The notes under the pieces are model-generated. The model made no database searches. It saw only the letters and a list, made by a program, of their open reading frames with translations, and had not been told where the DNA came from. This document shows, one piece after another, positions 36,456-45,948 of a stretch of DNA of 64,000 nucleotides. The position numbers and the translations under genes are program-made. The DNA is taken from contig NZ_JBAMME010000269.1 of NCBI RefSeq assembly GCF_039793925.1, positions 1 through 64,000 of the forward strand, in the 5' to 3' direction. The stretch comes from Thermogutta sp039793925 (lineage in GTDB: Bacteria; Planctomycetota; Planctomycetia; Pirellulales; Thermoguttaceae). Position 1 is the stretch's first letter. Each line of letters opens with the position of its first letter.

Positions 36456-37721
36456 ATGGATCGATTATCGCGTCGCGAATGGCTCGGCTTAAGCCTGGCT
36501 TTCGCAGCGGGGTCATCCTTACGCTGGCGACCCACTTACCAGGCTCCAATTCGCCCCCTGACGCGACCGCCGGGCTATCACTGGTTCGGATACTACGATA
36601 AGTTTCAGTTCGACCCCAACGACCGTTATGTTTTGGGAATGGAGGTCGATTTCGAACACCGCTCTCCCCGTTCGGACGATGCTATTACGCTGGGTATGAT
36701 CGATCTCGATAATCACGATGAGTGGATACCCTTGGCCCGGACAACCGCATGGTCCTGGCAACAGGGATGCATGCTTCAGTGGCGCCCGGGTAGTGATTCT
36801 GAAGTGGTTTTCAACGACCGCGAAGGAGATCATTACGTTGCCCGAATATTGAATGCGCACACGGGTCGATGCCGAACAATTCCCATCCCCGTTTATGCGC
36901 TTTCGCCGGATGGGCGCACAGCCGTCACAACGGACTTCCGCCGTCTGGGATGGGCCCGTCCGGGTTATGGATATAACGGCATCCCCGATCCATACGTGAA
37001 CGTGTCTGCGCCTGAAAACTCGGGAATCTGGCGTGTGGATTTGGAAACGGGAAAGAGTGACTTGATCCTCTCGCTGNNNNNNNNNNCGCTGGCAGAAGTG
37101 GCGAGCCTTCCCTGGCAGTACGGCTCCCTGGAAGGATGTGTCCACTGGTTCAATCATTTGCTGGTCAATCCAACGGGCGACCGTTTCGTCTTTCTTCACC
37201 GATGGAAAAAAAGTGGTGGTAAATCGTGGTCCACGCGGATGCTGTCGGCAAATCTCGACGGCACGGAATTGCGCGTGGTGATCGACTCAGGTTATGTTTC
37301 CCATTTCATTTGGCGCGACGCACGCCATATCTTGGCATACTGTCGGCGGACCCCCGATAAAAACTGGGGTTTCTTTCTCTGGGAAGACCATCCACAAGGA
37401 ACTGTCGAACCGGTAGGAGAAGGAATCATGGGGCCGGGCGACGGTCATTGCAACTATGTACCAGGCGGCGAGTGGATTGTGTGCGATACCTATCCCGATG
37501 CGCAGCGTTTTCAACACGTCTATCTCTATCACGGGGCTACCAATAGACGTGTGGAACTGGCCGCGCTCCTCTCCCCGCCCCAGTACACAGGAGAATGGCG
37601 TTGCGATGCCCATCCTCGGGTGAGTCGAACCGGCCGATACATGACCGTCGATTCTCCCCACGAGGGCGGGCGGCAAATCTATTTAATTGACATTTCGTCG
37701 ATCATCGAAAAAGTCTCGTAG
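36456..37721 (+). CDS. Exported beta-propeller-like protein, spans an assembly gap
   Basis: About 421 residues including the gap. A Tat-like leader (SRREWLGLSLAFAAG) suggests export. The body has repeating Asp/His-rich strands (GYYDKFQFDPNDRYVLG, DHYVARILNAHTGR, ALSPDGRTAVTTDF), like TolB/WD40 or oligogalacturonate-lyase-type propellers; the family is not certain. Ten Ns at 37077-37086 sit inside it. Without them and the repeated CGCTG at the edges the protein would read straight through in frame. It ends 28 bases before the DUF5107 gene, so they may be one transcript. Confidence 0.65.
   Translation: MDRLSRREWLGLSLAFAAGSSLRWRPTYQAPIRPLTRPPGYHWFGYYDKFQFDPNDRYVLGMEVDFEHRSPRSDDAITLGMIDLDNHDEWIPLARTTAWSWQQGCMLQWRPGSDSEVVFNDREGDHYVARILNAHTGRCRTIPIPVYALSPDGRTAVTTDFRRLGWARPGYGYNGIPDPYVNVSAPENSGIWRVDLETGKSDLILSLXXXXLAEVASLPWQYGSLEGCVHWFNHLLVNPTGDRFVFLHRWKKSGGKSWSTRMLSANLDGTELRVVIDSGYVSHFIWRDARHILAYCRRTPDKNWGFFLWEDHPQGTVEPVGEGIMGPGDGHCNYVPGGEWIVCDTYPDAQRFQHVYLYHGATNRRVELAALLSPPQYTGEWRCDAHPRVSRTGRYMTVDSPHEGGRQIYLIDISSIIEKVS
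37077..37086. other. Assembly gap of 10 Ns within a gene
   Basis: Ten Ns flanked on both sides by CGCTG (37072-37076 and 37087-37091). Removing the Ns and one copy (15 bases) keeps the frame and joins ILSL to AEVASLPW, so the contigs may really overlap. Confidence 0.95.
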
Positions 37722-37749
37722 GCGAACTCCGTCACTGAGGAGGTGAGCT

Positions 37750-40700
37750 ATGAACGATCCCCGATATGGCGTTGTCCAATGCAGCAAACGACCACGGCCC
37801 CTTTTGGTGTGGTGGCCCATTGTGTTTTTCTTCAGCCCGTTAGGACTTCCGGCAACAGGGATGGAACCCTCAGAAAGCGTGCACGTTTTCCAAACGGAGC
37901 TCACCATTCCGACCTATCCCTGGGAAGAAGATATCAACCCCAAATTTTGGGCTTTGGAAGGCGGCCCGCGGCTTTCGACAACCGTCCACAGTAGCATCGT
38001 GTATCCCTACGTCATGCAGGATCACTTACTCCGCACCAAAGTGGAGCGGACCTATCGGGCTGTGGGGCTGGAAAATGAGTATTTGCGGGTTATTTGTCTT
38101 CCGGAACTGGGTGGACGGATTCATTCCGTGTTCGATAAAACAACGGGCCAGGAGATGTTCCACTTGAATGGTGTGATAAAACCCGCCATGATTGCCATGC
38201 GCGGAGCGTGGATCTCCGGTGGGATTGAATGGAACTCGGGCCCTCACGGACACACCGTGACGTGTCTTTCGCCCGTCAACGTGGCGGCTCATCAGAATCC
38301 GGACGGCTCAGCCACACTGGAAATCTCCAACACAGAACAAATTTTCAGGACCCGCTGGATCGTTCGATTGACACTCCGCCCGGGCAAGGCATACCTGGAA
38401 GAGAGTATCTCGCTCTACAACCCAACCGACGGCATGCACCCCTATTATTTCTGGAACTGCACGGCCTTTCCGAACAAAACGGGAACTCGCTTCATCTTCC
38501 CTATGAGTTTGGGAACAGATCACAACGCGCGAGAGTTCTTCCGCTGGCCGATTCATGAGGGCAAAGATTTATCGTGGCTGAAAAACTATGAAACATACGC
38601 CTCTGTGTTTGCCGTACAGTGCACCCATGACTTTTTTGGGGCCTATGACGTTGACGCCGATCGTGGAGTCGTTCAATGGGCAGATCATCGGGAGCTCAGT
38701 GGCAAAAAGGCATGGACCTGGGGCGAATGGGAGTTCGGACGGGTCGCCGAGCAAGATCTCACGGACGAAGATGGCCCCTATATCGAGGTGCAAAGTGGTC
38801 CCCTTCCGACGCAATCTGACTATGGCCGCTTGCGTCCTCGCCAAACGGTGGCGTGGGACGAGTGGTGGTATCCTGTCCACGGGTTGGGGGATGGATTCGA
38901 ATTCGCCACCCGCCATATCGCTGTCAATGTGATGCGTCGTCGAAAAGGTGTGGAACTGCGCGCAATAGCGACAGGTGTTTACAACGGGGCGACGTGTATC
39001 ATCAGCCAGGAAAATCGGGAAATCGCCCGATATTCGGTTGACCTTTCACCCCAAAAACCTGTTCGCCTTGCCGTACCGGTGGCAGCATCGCAAAGCTTTT
39101 CTGTGGAATTCCGCACCAAAGACGGCGACTTGCTGGCCGCGTATCGGTCGCCGTTGGAAATTCCCAAAATTGAACCGCCTGGTCCATCGCGATTCCGGGA
39201 AAAACCCGACGCAGAAAAATCTGCCGACGACTTCTATGGCGCCGGCGAAAAAGCTGATCTAGCAACTGATCGACGCGCGGCCCGGGAATTGTATTTGAAA
39301 GCTTTGGAAAAAGACCCCACACATGTGCGGTCATTGTGTGCACTGGCCGTGCTCGATTACGAAGCCGGACAATATGAGTCGGCACTCGCCTGGCTGACGC
39401 GCGCGTTGAAAAAATCTCCCGACGATCCGTGGTCTCTTTTTTACGCGGCGGTCTGCCATTATCAGCTCCAACACTGGGAGGAGGCAGGGAATTTGGCTGC
39501 CCGAGCGGAAAGACATGGCGATACGGCCGCAGTGGCGGCGGACCTTTCAGGACGAATCGCCATGCGGCGCGGCGACTTCAAACAAGCAGAAGGGTGTTTC
39601 CGTCGAGTATTGCAAGCAAAACCCGACGATCCTGTCGGCGAGGATCATTTGATTCTGGCCCTGTATGCTCAGGGGAAACGGCAAGAAGCCCTCAACCAGG
39701 CTGCATCGCGGGTCAGTCGTGAAACAACCGCCGTCGTTCCCGCATGGATTCTCGCAGTTGCCAAGCCCGAGGATGAACAAGCATTTGTCGACCGCATGCT
39801 TGACCGATTGGGGGAATTCGAGTTTGAAATCCTGGAGGCCGTTCACTTTCTCAAGGATGTTGGTCAGGATACTTTGGCCACCCGCCTTGCCGAGACTGTC
39901 GCGGCAGATCCGCAGGCCGTGCCCAAACTCTCGGCGATGAGCTACTGGACGCTCGCATGGTTACTGGACGGGCAGGGCAAAACAGAAACGGCCAAGCAGA
40001 TGCTGACCCAGGCGGTGCAACGCAGAGTGCCTAAACGGTTCGCTTCGCGTGTGGAAGAAATTCCCATCCTGAAGTACGTTGTGGCCGCTAATCCTGCGGA
40101 CGGTCACGCATGGTTCCAGCTTGGCTGCCTGCTGGCTGCGCTGGGTCGTGTGGACGAAGCGGTGCCTTTTTGGAAAGGGGCCGCGGAACGAGAGCCGTCA
40201 AACAGTGTGGCCTGGCGCAATCTGGGACTGGAGGCAGCAGCGCGGGGCGATCTCGCGGCCGCGGAGAGGTATTATCTTCAGGCCATCAAATCAAATCCGC
40301 AGGACCAGACACTCTATCGCGATCTTGCCGAACTTCTCGTTGCAGCTGGTCGCCGCAGTGAGGCCATCCAACTTGTGGAAACCATGCCGCTCTCCGGCGT
40401 GCGGCGAACCGATCTCACAGTGCTCCTGGCTCAGATGTATTTCGACGCCGAGCAATATGACGACTGCCTGCGGGTGCTGGAAAACGCGCCCTATTTTACC
40501 AACTGGGAAGGGCAGGATGTCGTGTGGCGGCTCTTTAATCGTGCCCATATTCGTCGCGGCCAGCAACGAATGGATCGCGGTGATGTTCGTTCCGCGCTGG
40601 CGGACTTTGAGGCGGCTCTTACCTACCCGAAGAACCTGCACGTAGGACGATCCAATAAACCGATCGAAGCGCCCGCGCGATACTGGCAGGGGATCGCACT

Positions 40701-41520
40701 CGCCAAGCTCGGTCGCCTTGAAGAAGCCAAAGAGGCATGGCAGGTGGGAGCCAGCTTGCCTTCCGTCGCCGGAGAGCAAGATGAATACCGCGAAAAGTGC
40801 CGCAAAGCCCTTCAAGAGTTACCGGACAGTGTGGGGACGCAGCGGATTTTTCTCTTCGAACCTGTTTACCGTTGCTTCAAAATTGAGCGTGACCTGGAAT
40901 TGACTGGTGGCCTCGACGATCCGCTTTGGCACGCGGCGCCCGTCGCCGAGCTCAGCGACCCAATTGCAGGAAAGTCTGCGCGTTACAAGACGCGGGTGAG
41001 ACTCCTCTACAATGACCGGTATCTCTATGTGGGGTTTCAATGTGAGGATGATTTCGTCTGGGGGACGCTCAGGGAACGAGACACTCCCGTTTATGACGAG
41101 GAGTGTGTGGAGGTTTTCCTGTGTCCGACGGGGAATCCCCGACTCTACTATGAATTGAATGTGAGTCCGCTCAACACGGTGTTCGACGCATTCATCCTCA
41201 ATGGGCGACCGGTTGGCGGCGAGCGAGTCCGGTTTATCGGGCTGAAAGACTTCACCTGCGATGGACTCGTGACTAGAGTGGCCGTTGACGGAAAAATCGG
41301 CGAGCACGGCGCCACGGGCTGGTGCGCCGAATATGCCATTCCATTCAAGGCCATCGTGGGAGCTCCCACAGAAATTCCGCGGCCCGGCGAACAATGGTTT
41401 ATCAACCTTTTTCGAATCGACGCCCTCAACCCGCAGGAGCGTGATTACTACTCCTGGGTGCCGACCGGCGCTGTGGATTTTCACCGACCGTGGCGATTCG
41501 GAATCCTGAAATTCGACTAA
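37750..41520 (+). CDS. DUF5107-TPR-CBM9 multidomain protein
   Basis: 1256 residues with a signal-like N-terminus (LLVWWPIVFFFSPLGLPATG). The N-terminal DUF5107-like galactose-mutarotase-type fold covers about 80-390 (LENEYLRVICLPELGGRIHSVFDK, HPYYFWNCTAFPN). A tetratricopeptide array runs from about 500 to 1030 (ALEKDPTHVRSLCALAVLDYEAG, YLQAIKSNPQDQTLYRDLAELLVAAG). A C-terminal CBM9/DOMON-like domain follows from about 1050 (RDLELTGGLDDPLWHAAPVAEL, VRLLYNDRYLYVGFQCED). It probably binds and handles sugars outside the cytoplasm. AGGAGG 6 bases before the ATG decides the start. Confidence 0.85.
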   Translation: MNDPRYGVVQCSKRPRPLLVWWPIVFFFSPLGLPATGMEPSESVHVFQTELTIPTYPWEEDINPKFWALEGGPRLSTTVHSSIVYPYVMQDHLLRTKVERTYRAVGLENEYLRVICLPELGGRIHSVFDKTTGQEMFHLNGVIKPAMIAMRGAWISGGIEWNSGPHGHTVTCLSPVNVAAHQNPDGSATLEISNTEQIFRTRWIVRLTLRPGKAYLEESISLYNPTDGMHPYYFWNCTAFPNKTGTRFIFPMSLGTDHNAREFFRWPIHEGKDLSWLKNYETYASVFAVQCTHDFFGAYDVDADRGVVQWADHRELSGKKAWTWGEWEFGRVAEQDLTDEDGPYIEVQSGPLPTQSDYGRLRPRQTVAWDEWWYPVHGLGDGFEFATRHIAVNVMRRRKGVELRAIATGVYNGATCIISQENREIARYSVDLSPQKPVRLAVPVAASQSFSVEFRTKDGDLLAAYRSPLEIPKIEPPGPSRFREKPDAEKSADDFYGAGEKADLATDRRAARELYLKALEKDPTHVRSLCALAVLDYEAGQYESALAWLTRALKKSPDDPWSLFYAAVCHYQLQHWEEAGNLAARAERHGDTAAVAADLSGRIAMRRGDFKQAEGCFRRVLQAKPDDPVGEDHLILALYAQGKRQEALNQAASRVSRETTAVVPAWILAVAKPEDEQAFVDRMLDRLGEFEFEILEAVHFLKDVGQDTLATRLAETVAADPQAVPKLSAMSYWTLAWLLDGQGKTETAKQMLTQAVQRRVPKRFASRVEEIPILKYVVAANPADGHAWFQLGCLLAALGRVDEAVPFWKGAAEREPSNSVAWRNLGLEAAARGDLAAAERYYLQAIKSNPQDQTLYRDLAELLVAAGRRSEAIQLVETMPLSGVRRTDLTVLLAQMYFDAEQYDDCLRVLENAPYFTNWEGQDVVWRLFNRAHIRRGQQRMDRGDVRSALADFEAALTYPKNLHVGRSNKPIEAPARYWQGIALAKLGRLEEAKEAWQVGASLPSVAGEQDEYREKCRKALQELPDSVGTQRIFLFEPVYRCFKIERDLELTGGLDDPLWHAAPVAELSDPIAGKSARYKTRVRLLYNDRYLYVGFQCEDDFVWGTLRERDTPVYDEECVEVFLCPTGNPRLYYELNVSPLNTVFDAFILNGRPVGGERVRFIGLKDFTCDGLVTRVAVDGKIGEHGATGWCAEYAIPFKAIVGAPTEIPRPGEQWFINLFRIDALNPQERDYYSWVPTGAVDFHRPWRFGILKFD

Positions 41521-41612
41521 GCGGAATAAATCTCTCGCTGGAAAAGTGGGGAAAAACCGACAGGCGCGAGCTCGGACGGGCCATTTTCACCCAGAGTGTC
41601 CCTCTGCACCGA

Positions 41613-43004
41613 TCATTCCTCGTCTGGAGGAATCAGTCCATATTGAACCAGCCGCCTATAGAGGCGCGGACGGGATACGCCAAGCATTTTGGCAGCCAGT
41701 GACTTGTTGCCTCGTGCCCGCCGTAGTGCCCGCGCTAGAAGCTCTTTTTCCACCTGGGCGAGAAACGCAGGCAGGGAAATCTTTTCGGGCTCTTTCAAAC
41801 TTCGCAGTCTTCTCTGAAAAGCCCAGCGGAAGTCCTGGGGCAGATCACCAGTTCCGACAAGCGTTCCTTCTGCGCGATTGTGAGCATGCTGCACAACACT
41901 GGCCAGCTCGACATAATTATTCGGCCAATCGTGCTGAACCAGAATATCCAGCACTTCCGACGTAAAGCCCATCACCTGCTTGGATTGTTTCGCATTACAA
42001 TCTTCCAGCATCGTCTGCGCAATTAAGGGAATGTCTTCCCGACGCTCACGAATCGGTGGAACAAAGATCAAAAAAGTGCTTAGCATTTGGCCAAGGTCTT
42101 CGATAAGCTTCCCCTGGGACACCAGCGTCATCAGCTCGAACTGAGTTGTGGCAATGACCCGTATTCCCTGCGCACGGCGAAGGAACTCGTAGAGGACCTG
42201 CTGCGTTGGCCATGGGAGTTGATGCAAATCCTCCAGTATGAATGTGTGGGTTAAACCTGGCGGAAGCGGGATCGCTGCAAATGCCTGAAGAGTGTTTCGA
42301 AGGATATCCGGGTCGAGCTCCTCACAAGGCAGCGGAACCAGGCATTGCTGCGGATCTGGACATGCTGCGTAGAAGATGGCTTTTGCTAGTTCAGTACCGT
42401 GGCCCCCGGGAGGTTCAACGATAACCACATGGCTGGTGAGACTTGCGGCTGCCTCCACCTGTTGCCGCATCCTTTTGGCCACAGCACTAGTTCCCACGAG
42501 TAGATGCGCATGGAATCGCGTGGCAACAGCCTGGCGGAATTCTCGGATCTGTTCGTGAAGCGCCAATGCCTGTGATTGCTGCCGAGCGGCGTCAGGTGCG
42601 ACATCGGTCACCTGCGGCGCAGTATCCGTGCCGTCCCTGTCGGCGACGACCACAAGCAGTGCCGGTCGCCCTTCGCCGTCGTGGACGCGTAGAAACCGAG
42701 CCTGCCGTCTGCGAAGCTGGCCGTCGGGAGTAAGACACGCTACGGTCCCCAGGGTTTGCTCGCGCTCAAAAGCGCCTGGAGGGGGACACAGCCCGGCAGC
42801 CAGAGCGTCCCCCGGTTCCAGGTCGAAACTGCTGTGGAATGCGCATCGGCGGTCGACGATGTCTTCTTCCCGGCAGGCCAGCCATTCCAGACACGCGCGA
42901 TTGCAAAACCGGATGCGCCATTGTCCGTCGACGAAGTAAACGGGTTCCCGGAGGAGATTGAGCAGACGGGCAATCTGACTGCGTGAACGCTTTTCCGACA
43001 TCAT
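41613..43004 (-). CDS. Degenerate NtrC-type AAA+ regulator with PAS and Fis-like HTH
   Basis: 463 residues. A PAS-like domain occupies about 15-120 (VYFVDGQWRIRFCNRACLEWLA). The AAA+ region covers about 165-385, and a Fis-type helix-turn-helix lies at 420-455 (ARGNKSLAAKMLGVSRPRLYRRL). The Walker A equivalent reads PGGHGTELAKAI, with Thr204 where the lysine should be. The segment that usually carries GAFTGA is missing: only about 25 residues separate it from HTFILEDL, the Walker B equivalent. An arginine-rich RERREDIP is kept. It looks like a sigma-54-activator relative that no longer drives sigma-54 by ATP hydrolysis. Confidence 0.8.
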   Translation of the reverse strand: MMSEKRSRSQIARLLNLLREPVYFVDGQWRIRFCNRACLEWLACREEDIVDRRCAFHSSFDLEPGDALAAGLCPPPGAFEREQTLGTVACLTPDGQLRRRQARFLRVHDGEGRPALLVVVADRDGTDTAPQVTDVAPDAARQQSQALALHEQIREFRQAVATRFHAHLLVGTSAVAKRMRQQVEAAASLTSHVVIVEPPGGHGTELAKAIFYAACPDPQQCLVPLPCEELDPDILRNTLQAFAAIPLPPGLTHTFILEDLHQLPWPTQQVLYEFLRRAQGIRVIATTQFELMTLVSQGKLIEDLGQMLSTFLIFVPPIRERREDIPLIAQTMLEDCNAKQSKQVMGFTSEVLDILVQHDWPNNYVELASVVQHAHNRAEGTLVGTGDLPQDFRWAFQRRLRSLKEPEKISLPAFLAQVEKELLARALRRARGNKSLAAKMLGVSRPRLYRRLVQYGLIPPDEE

Positions 43005-43262
43005 TCGTTTTCAGCGCCCTACCGTTTTTTCTGAACGTCATCGAGCTGTGATTCTCTATCGTCCGAGCAACGCTACTCACCGATGATCGACTTTCTGACC
43101 TTTTGCTAGGCTAATCCCGCTGCTACGTGTCCCACAAGGGGGACAACCGTAGTTCCCTCAAATCGCTCCCCCAGCGAAAAATTTCAGTTTCCAGCCTCGC
43201 AACAATGAAAATACAATAGAAATTTAACGCCGGTTTTGATAGGCCGCGAGGAGTTGCCTGCA

Positions 43263-43748
43263 ATGCCAGAAGTGCAATTTCGTGATGGTAAAATCGAGGG
43301 AGTTCAGATCCGTCCCTTGCGACGTTTTTCCGACGCGCGAGGCTGGCTTGTGGAGTTGTTCCGTCACGACGAACTCACCCCGGAGCTCTATCCGGTGATG
43401 GCTTACGTGAGCGAGACCCTCCCCGGCGTTGTTCGCGGGCCTCACGAGCATCGTGACCAAACAGATTATTTTGCCTTCATTGGCCCGGGTGATTTCAAGC
43501 TTTACCTATGGGACTATCGGAGGGATTCTCCCACCTACCTGGTCGCGCAAAAACTGATTGTGGGCGAGTCGAACGCCGTGTGCGTTACCATTCCGCCTGG
43601 AGTGGTCCACGCGTACAAGAATGTTTCGGACAAGCCAGGGTTGGTATTCAATGCACCCAATCGACTGTACGCGGGTTGGGGCAAGAGGGAGAAGGTGGAC
43701 GAGATTCGCTATGAAGACATCCCCGATTCACCGTTTGTGCTCGACTGA
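43263..43748 (+). CDS. dTDP-4-dehydrorhamnose 3,5-epimerase-like cupin protein
   Basis: 161-residue RmlC-type cupin. Strands include IEGVQIRPLRRFSDARGWLVELFRHD, RGPHEHRDQTDYFAFIGPG and IPPGVVHAYKNVS, with the active-site His of the RGPHEH and GVVHAY motifs. The match to the 3,5-epimerase family is clear; the actual sugar nucleotide substrate is not. Other rhamnose genes are not adjacent. GAGGAG at 43248-43253 lies 9 bases before the ATG at 43263, so this start is preferred to the TTG at 43236. Confidence 0.8.
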   Translation: MPEVQFRDGKIEGVQIRPLRRFSDARGWLVELFRHDELTPELYPVMAYVSETLPGVVRGPHEHRDQTDYFAFIGPGDFKLYLWDYRRDSPTYLVAQKLIVGESNAVCVTIPPGVVHAYKNVSDKPGLVFNAPNRLYAGWGKREKVDEIRYEDIPDSPFVLD

Positions 43749-43763
43749 GATAACCAAGTAACG

Positions 43764-44519
43764 TTACTCAATCTTGTCCAGATCACCCCAGGAGCTGCCG
43801 TCAAAAACGTGGTGGATTTGCCCACCGCTAACGTCCACGCGCTGGAGCGACCAGTAATATTCCTGGGGACCGATTAAATCGGCCGGGCGCTCAAAATAAC
43901 GCGAAAGTTGGGCTAGATCCAATTCCCCAATGCCCCGGTTCGGCTGTTCCGTCAGCGATCTCGGGCGGGCCAGGTTTTTCGAAATAACCAATACCCAGTA
44001 CTCCCCTGCATTGGGTAATACCACACTGAATTGTCCACCTTCATCGACGGTCGTCCACGCCCCACCGTGTTGCATCAGTTTCTCAAGGTTGCGCTGGCGC
44101 TGCGCCGAGTCTCTATCCCAGGGCCGAAGTCCTTCGATGGGCACTAAGGAATCGGGGAGCCGTTCCGCAGGCAGCGCAACCACCACGGCGCCGGCATCTG
44201 GATGGCCCATTCCTCCCCCATCCACGTATCGAATCTCACCGCTGAGCAGTACTCGCTCGTTGGAGGCCGACTTCACAGCAGCATCTACCGCTTTCGGCTG
44301 CTGAAAGGAGGATGCAGCCAACCAACCGATAGCCAGGCCTCCCAGGGTACAACCCACGAGCACGAAATAGTACCACGACAGCGCCGCGCGTCTCACGAGT
44401 ACATACTCTGATAGCAGTTGGCCTATGTTCTGGGGCGCAGGGCCTCCCTTCCCTGGTGGCTGAGAGTCCCCGAGCTGGGAACTGGGAGAATGGACATCTC
44501 TGTTGTCCGGATAATCCAT
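43764..44519 (-). CDS. Membrane-anchored protein with carboxypeptidase-regulatory-like part
   Basis: 251 residues, family uncertain. A disordered Pro/Ser-rich N-terminus leads to one helix (WYYFVLVGCTLGGLAIGWLAAS, about residues 49-70). An extracytoplasmic domain follows with LLSGEIRYVDGGGMGHPDAGAVVVALP and VDEGGQFSVVLPNAGEYWVLVIS, the look of a carboxypeptidase-regulatory beta-sandwich. It may be an envelope structural protein. The gene lies 28 bases from the propeller gene on the same strand. Confidence 0.65.
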   Translation of the reverse strand: MDYPDNRDVHSPSSQLGDSQPPGKGGPAPQNIGQLLSEYVLVRRAALSWYYFVLVGCTLGGLAIGWLAASSFQQPKAVDAAVKSASNERVLLSGEIRYVDGGGMGHPDAGAVVVALPAERLPDSLVPIEGLRPWDRDSAQRQRNLEKLMQHGGAWTTVDEGGQFSVVLPNAGEYWVLVISKNLARPRSLTEQPNRGIGELDLAQLSRYFERPADLIGPQEYYWSLQRVDVSGGQIHHVFDGSSWGDLDKIE

Positions 44520-44547
44520 AAGCGCCCAGGCTTCTTTAAATGCCTGC

Positions 44548-45819
44548 TTACGATGGGTCTATCGCTCTAACAGCAAATAAGTTACGAAACGCGCGAATAA
44601 CCAGGATGCCGTCAGCGACCGCCGGCGTGCTGTGGGTGCCCTCGCCCAATTCACTCCTGCCAAGCAGGTGAAACCGGTCACCAGTCGCCATAACAACCAC
44701 CGTTCCTGAGCGGGAAATACAGTAAATCTTTCCACCCAAAATGACAGGAGAGCTGAAATATTCGCCCGGCAATCGCTGCCGCCAAACGAGCTCACCGCTG
44801 GTCAATTCAACACAGCTCATGACCCCCTTGTCATACAAAAGGTACAGCTTTCCCTCATAAACCACAGGAGTGGGCACATAAGGAATATTGCTTTTGACCT
44901 CGTACATCACTTCTGGCTTTCCTCTCGAAGCGTCGGAACATCGCACCACAAACATCTCGCGTCCGATGCCCCCTTCGCCTGATGAAGCGACGATAATATC
45001 ATCGACCACGATGGGAGAAGCCACAGTTCGATTATGGAAAAGATTCAATTCCCATAACGGTTCTCCCGACTGGGGATCGAGGCTCGCGATGCCATGCGAC
45101 CAGCTCGACAGAATGAGTTGTGGGCCCACCCTGTCTGTTTCCAAGAGGCAAGGCGTGGAATAAGCGGTCTTCTGGGTTCGTCGCGGTGTTTTCCACCGAA
45201 TTTTTCCCGTTGCTGCGTCGAGTGCCACCACGCTGCTTTCCTGATCCTGTTCATTGGGAAGGATCACCAGATCCTTAAACACAATGGGAGAAGCCCCAAA
45301 TCCGTGCTGAGACGCAAAGGGACCAAGATCGACCTGCCAGACGACAGCTCCGTCGCCCTGGCTTAAGGCCACCATACGCAACGATTCCGGAACTGCCCAG
45401 GCGTAGTACAGCCGTTCTCCATCCAGCGCAGGGGTGGAAGAGGCGAAACTATTAAATTCGTGTTTTGGGGAAATATGGCCGGGTAGACACCGCGACCAGA
45501 GCTTTGTTCCGGACAGCAAATCCCATGCTTCTAGGACTTGCTCCCCGGTCTCCTGGTTGGCAGACGCTGTGAACACCCGGCCATTCGCAATGACCGGAGA
45601 AGAATGGCCAATTCCCGCCAATCCGGCGGTCCACAAGAATGAATTTGCCGAAAAAATTACAGGGAATTCATGGGTTGTATAAACGCCCGAGCCATTGGGT
45701 CCCCGGAACCGAGGCCAGCTTTCATGGGCATCTGATACCAGCGGAGCGCTTATCAACAGACAGAAAACCGTTGCGATGCAATTCTGCGAGTGCCGTGAAA
45801 CTTTCCCCATCGTTGCCAT
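44548..45819 (-). CDS. PQQ-like beta-propeller protein, BamB-like
   Basis: 423 residues with a signal peptide (NCIATVFCLLISAPLVSDA). Propeller blades carry the quinoprotein pattern: SWPRFRGPNGSGV, GTKLWSRCLPG, AVVWQVDLG, GKIRWKTPRR, GEPLWELNLFH and GELVWRQRLPGEYF. Such proteins are common in planctomycetes and have no proven catalytic role; there is no reason to assume bound PQQ. Three starts are possible: TTG at 45831, ATG at 45819 and ATG at 45810. I chose 45819, but no ribosome site decides it. It shares strand and spacing with the gene at 43764. Confidence 0.8.
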   Translation of the reverse strand: MATMGKVSRHSQNCIATVFCLLISAPLVSDAHESWPRFRGPNGSGVYTTHEFPVIFSANSFLWTAGLAGIGHSSPVIANGRVFTASANQETGEQVLEAWDLLSGTKLWSRCLPGHISPKHEFNSFASSTPALDGERLYYAWAVPESLRMVALSQGDGAVVWQVDLGPFASQHGFGASPIVFKDLVILPNEQDQESSVVALDAATGKIRWKTPRRTQKTAYSTPCLLETDRVGPQLILSSWSHGIASLDPQSGEPLWELNLFHNRTVASPIVVDDIIVASSGEGGIGREMFVVRCSDASRGKPEVMYEVKSNIPYVPTPVVYEGKLYLLYDKGVMSCVELTSGELVWRQRLPGEYFSSPVILGGKIYCISRSGTVVVMATGDRFHLLGRSELGEGTHSTPAVADGILVIRAFRNLFAVRAIDPS

Positions 45820-45948
45820 CCCGAAAGCCAAATCAACTTAGCCGGCTTTGATTCGTCCAAATCTTTTTGCCCCAACCCTGCTTCGTGTTCCAGACGCGTT
45901 GCACGTACCCTCATTGTCAACCCGAACTTGGTAAAGTGCCCCGGGCTG

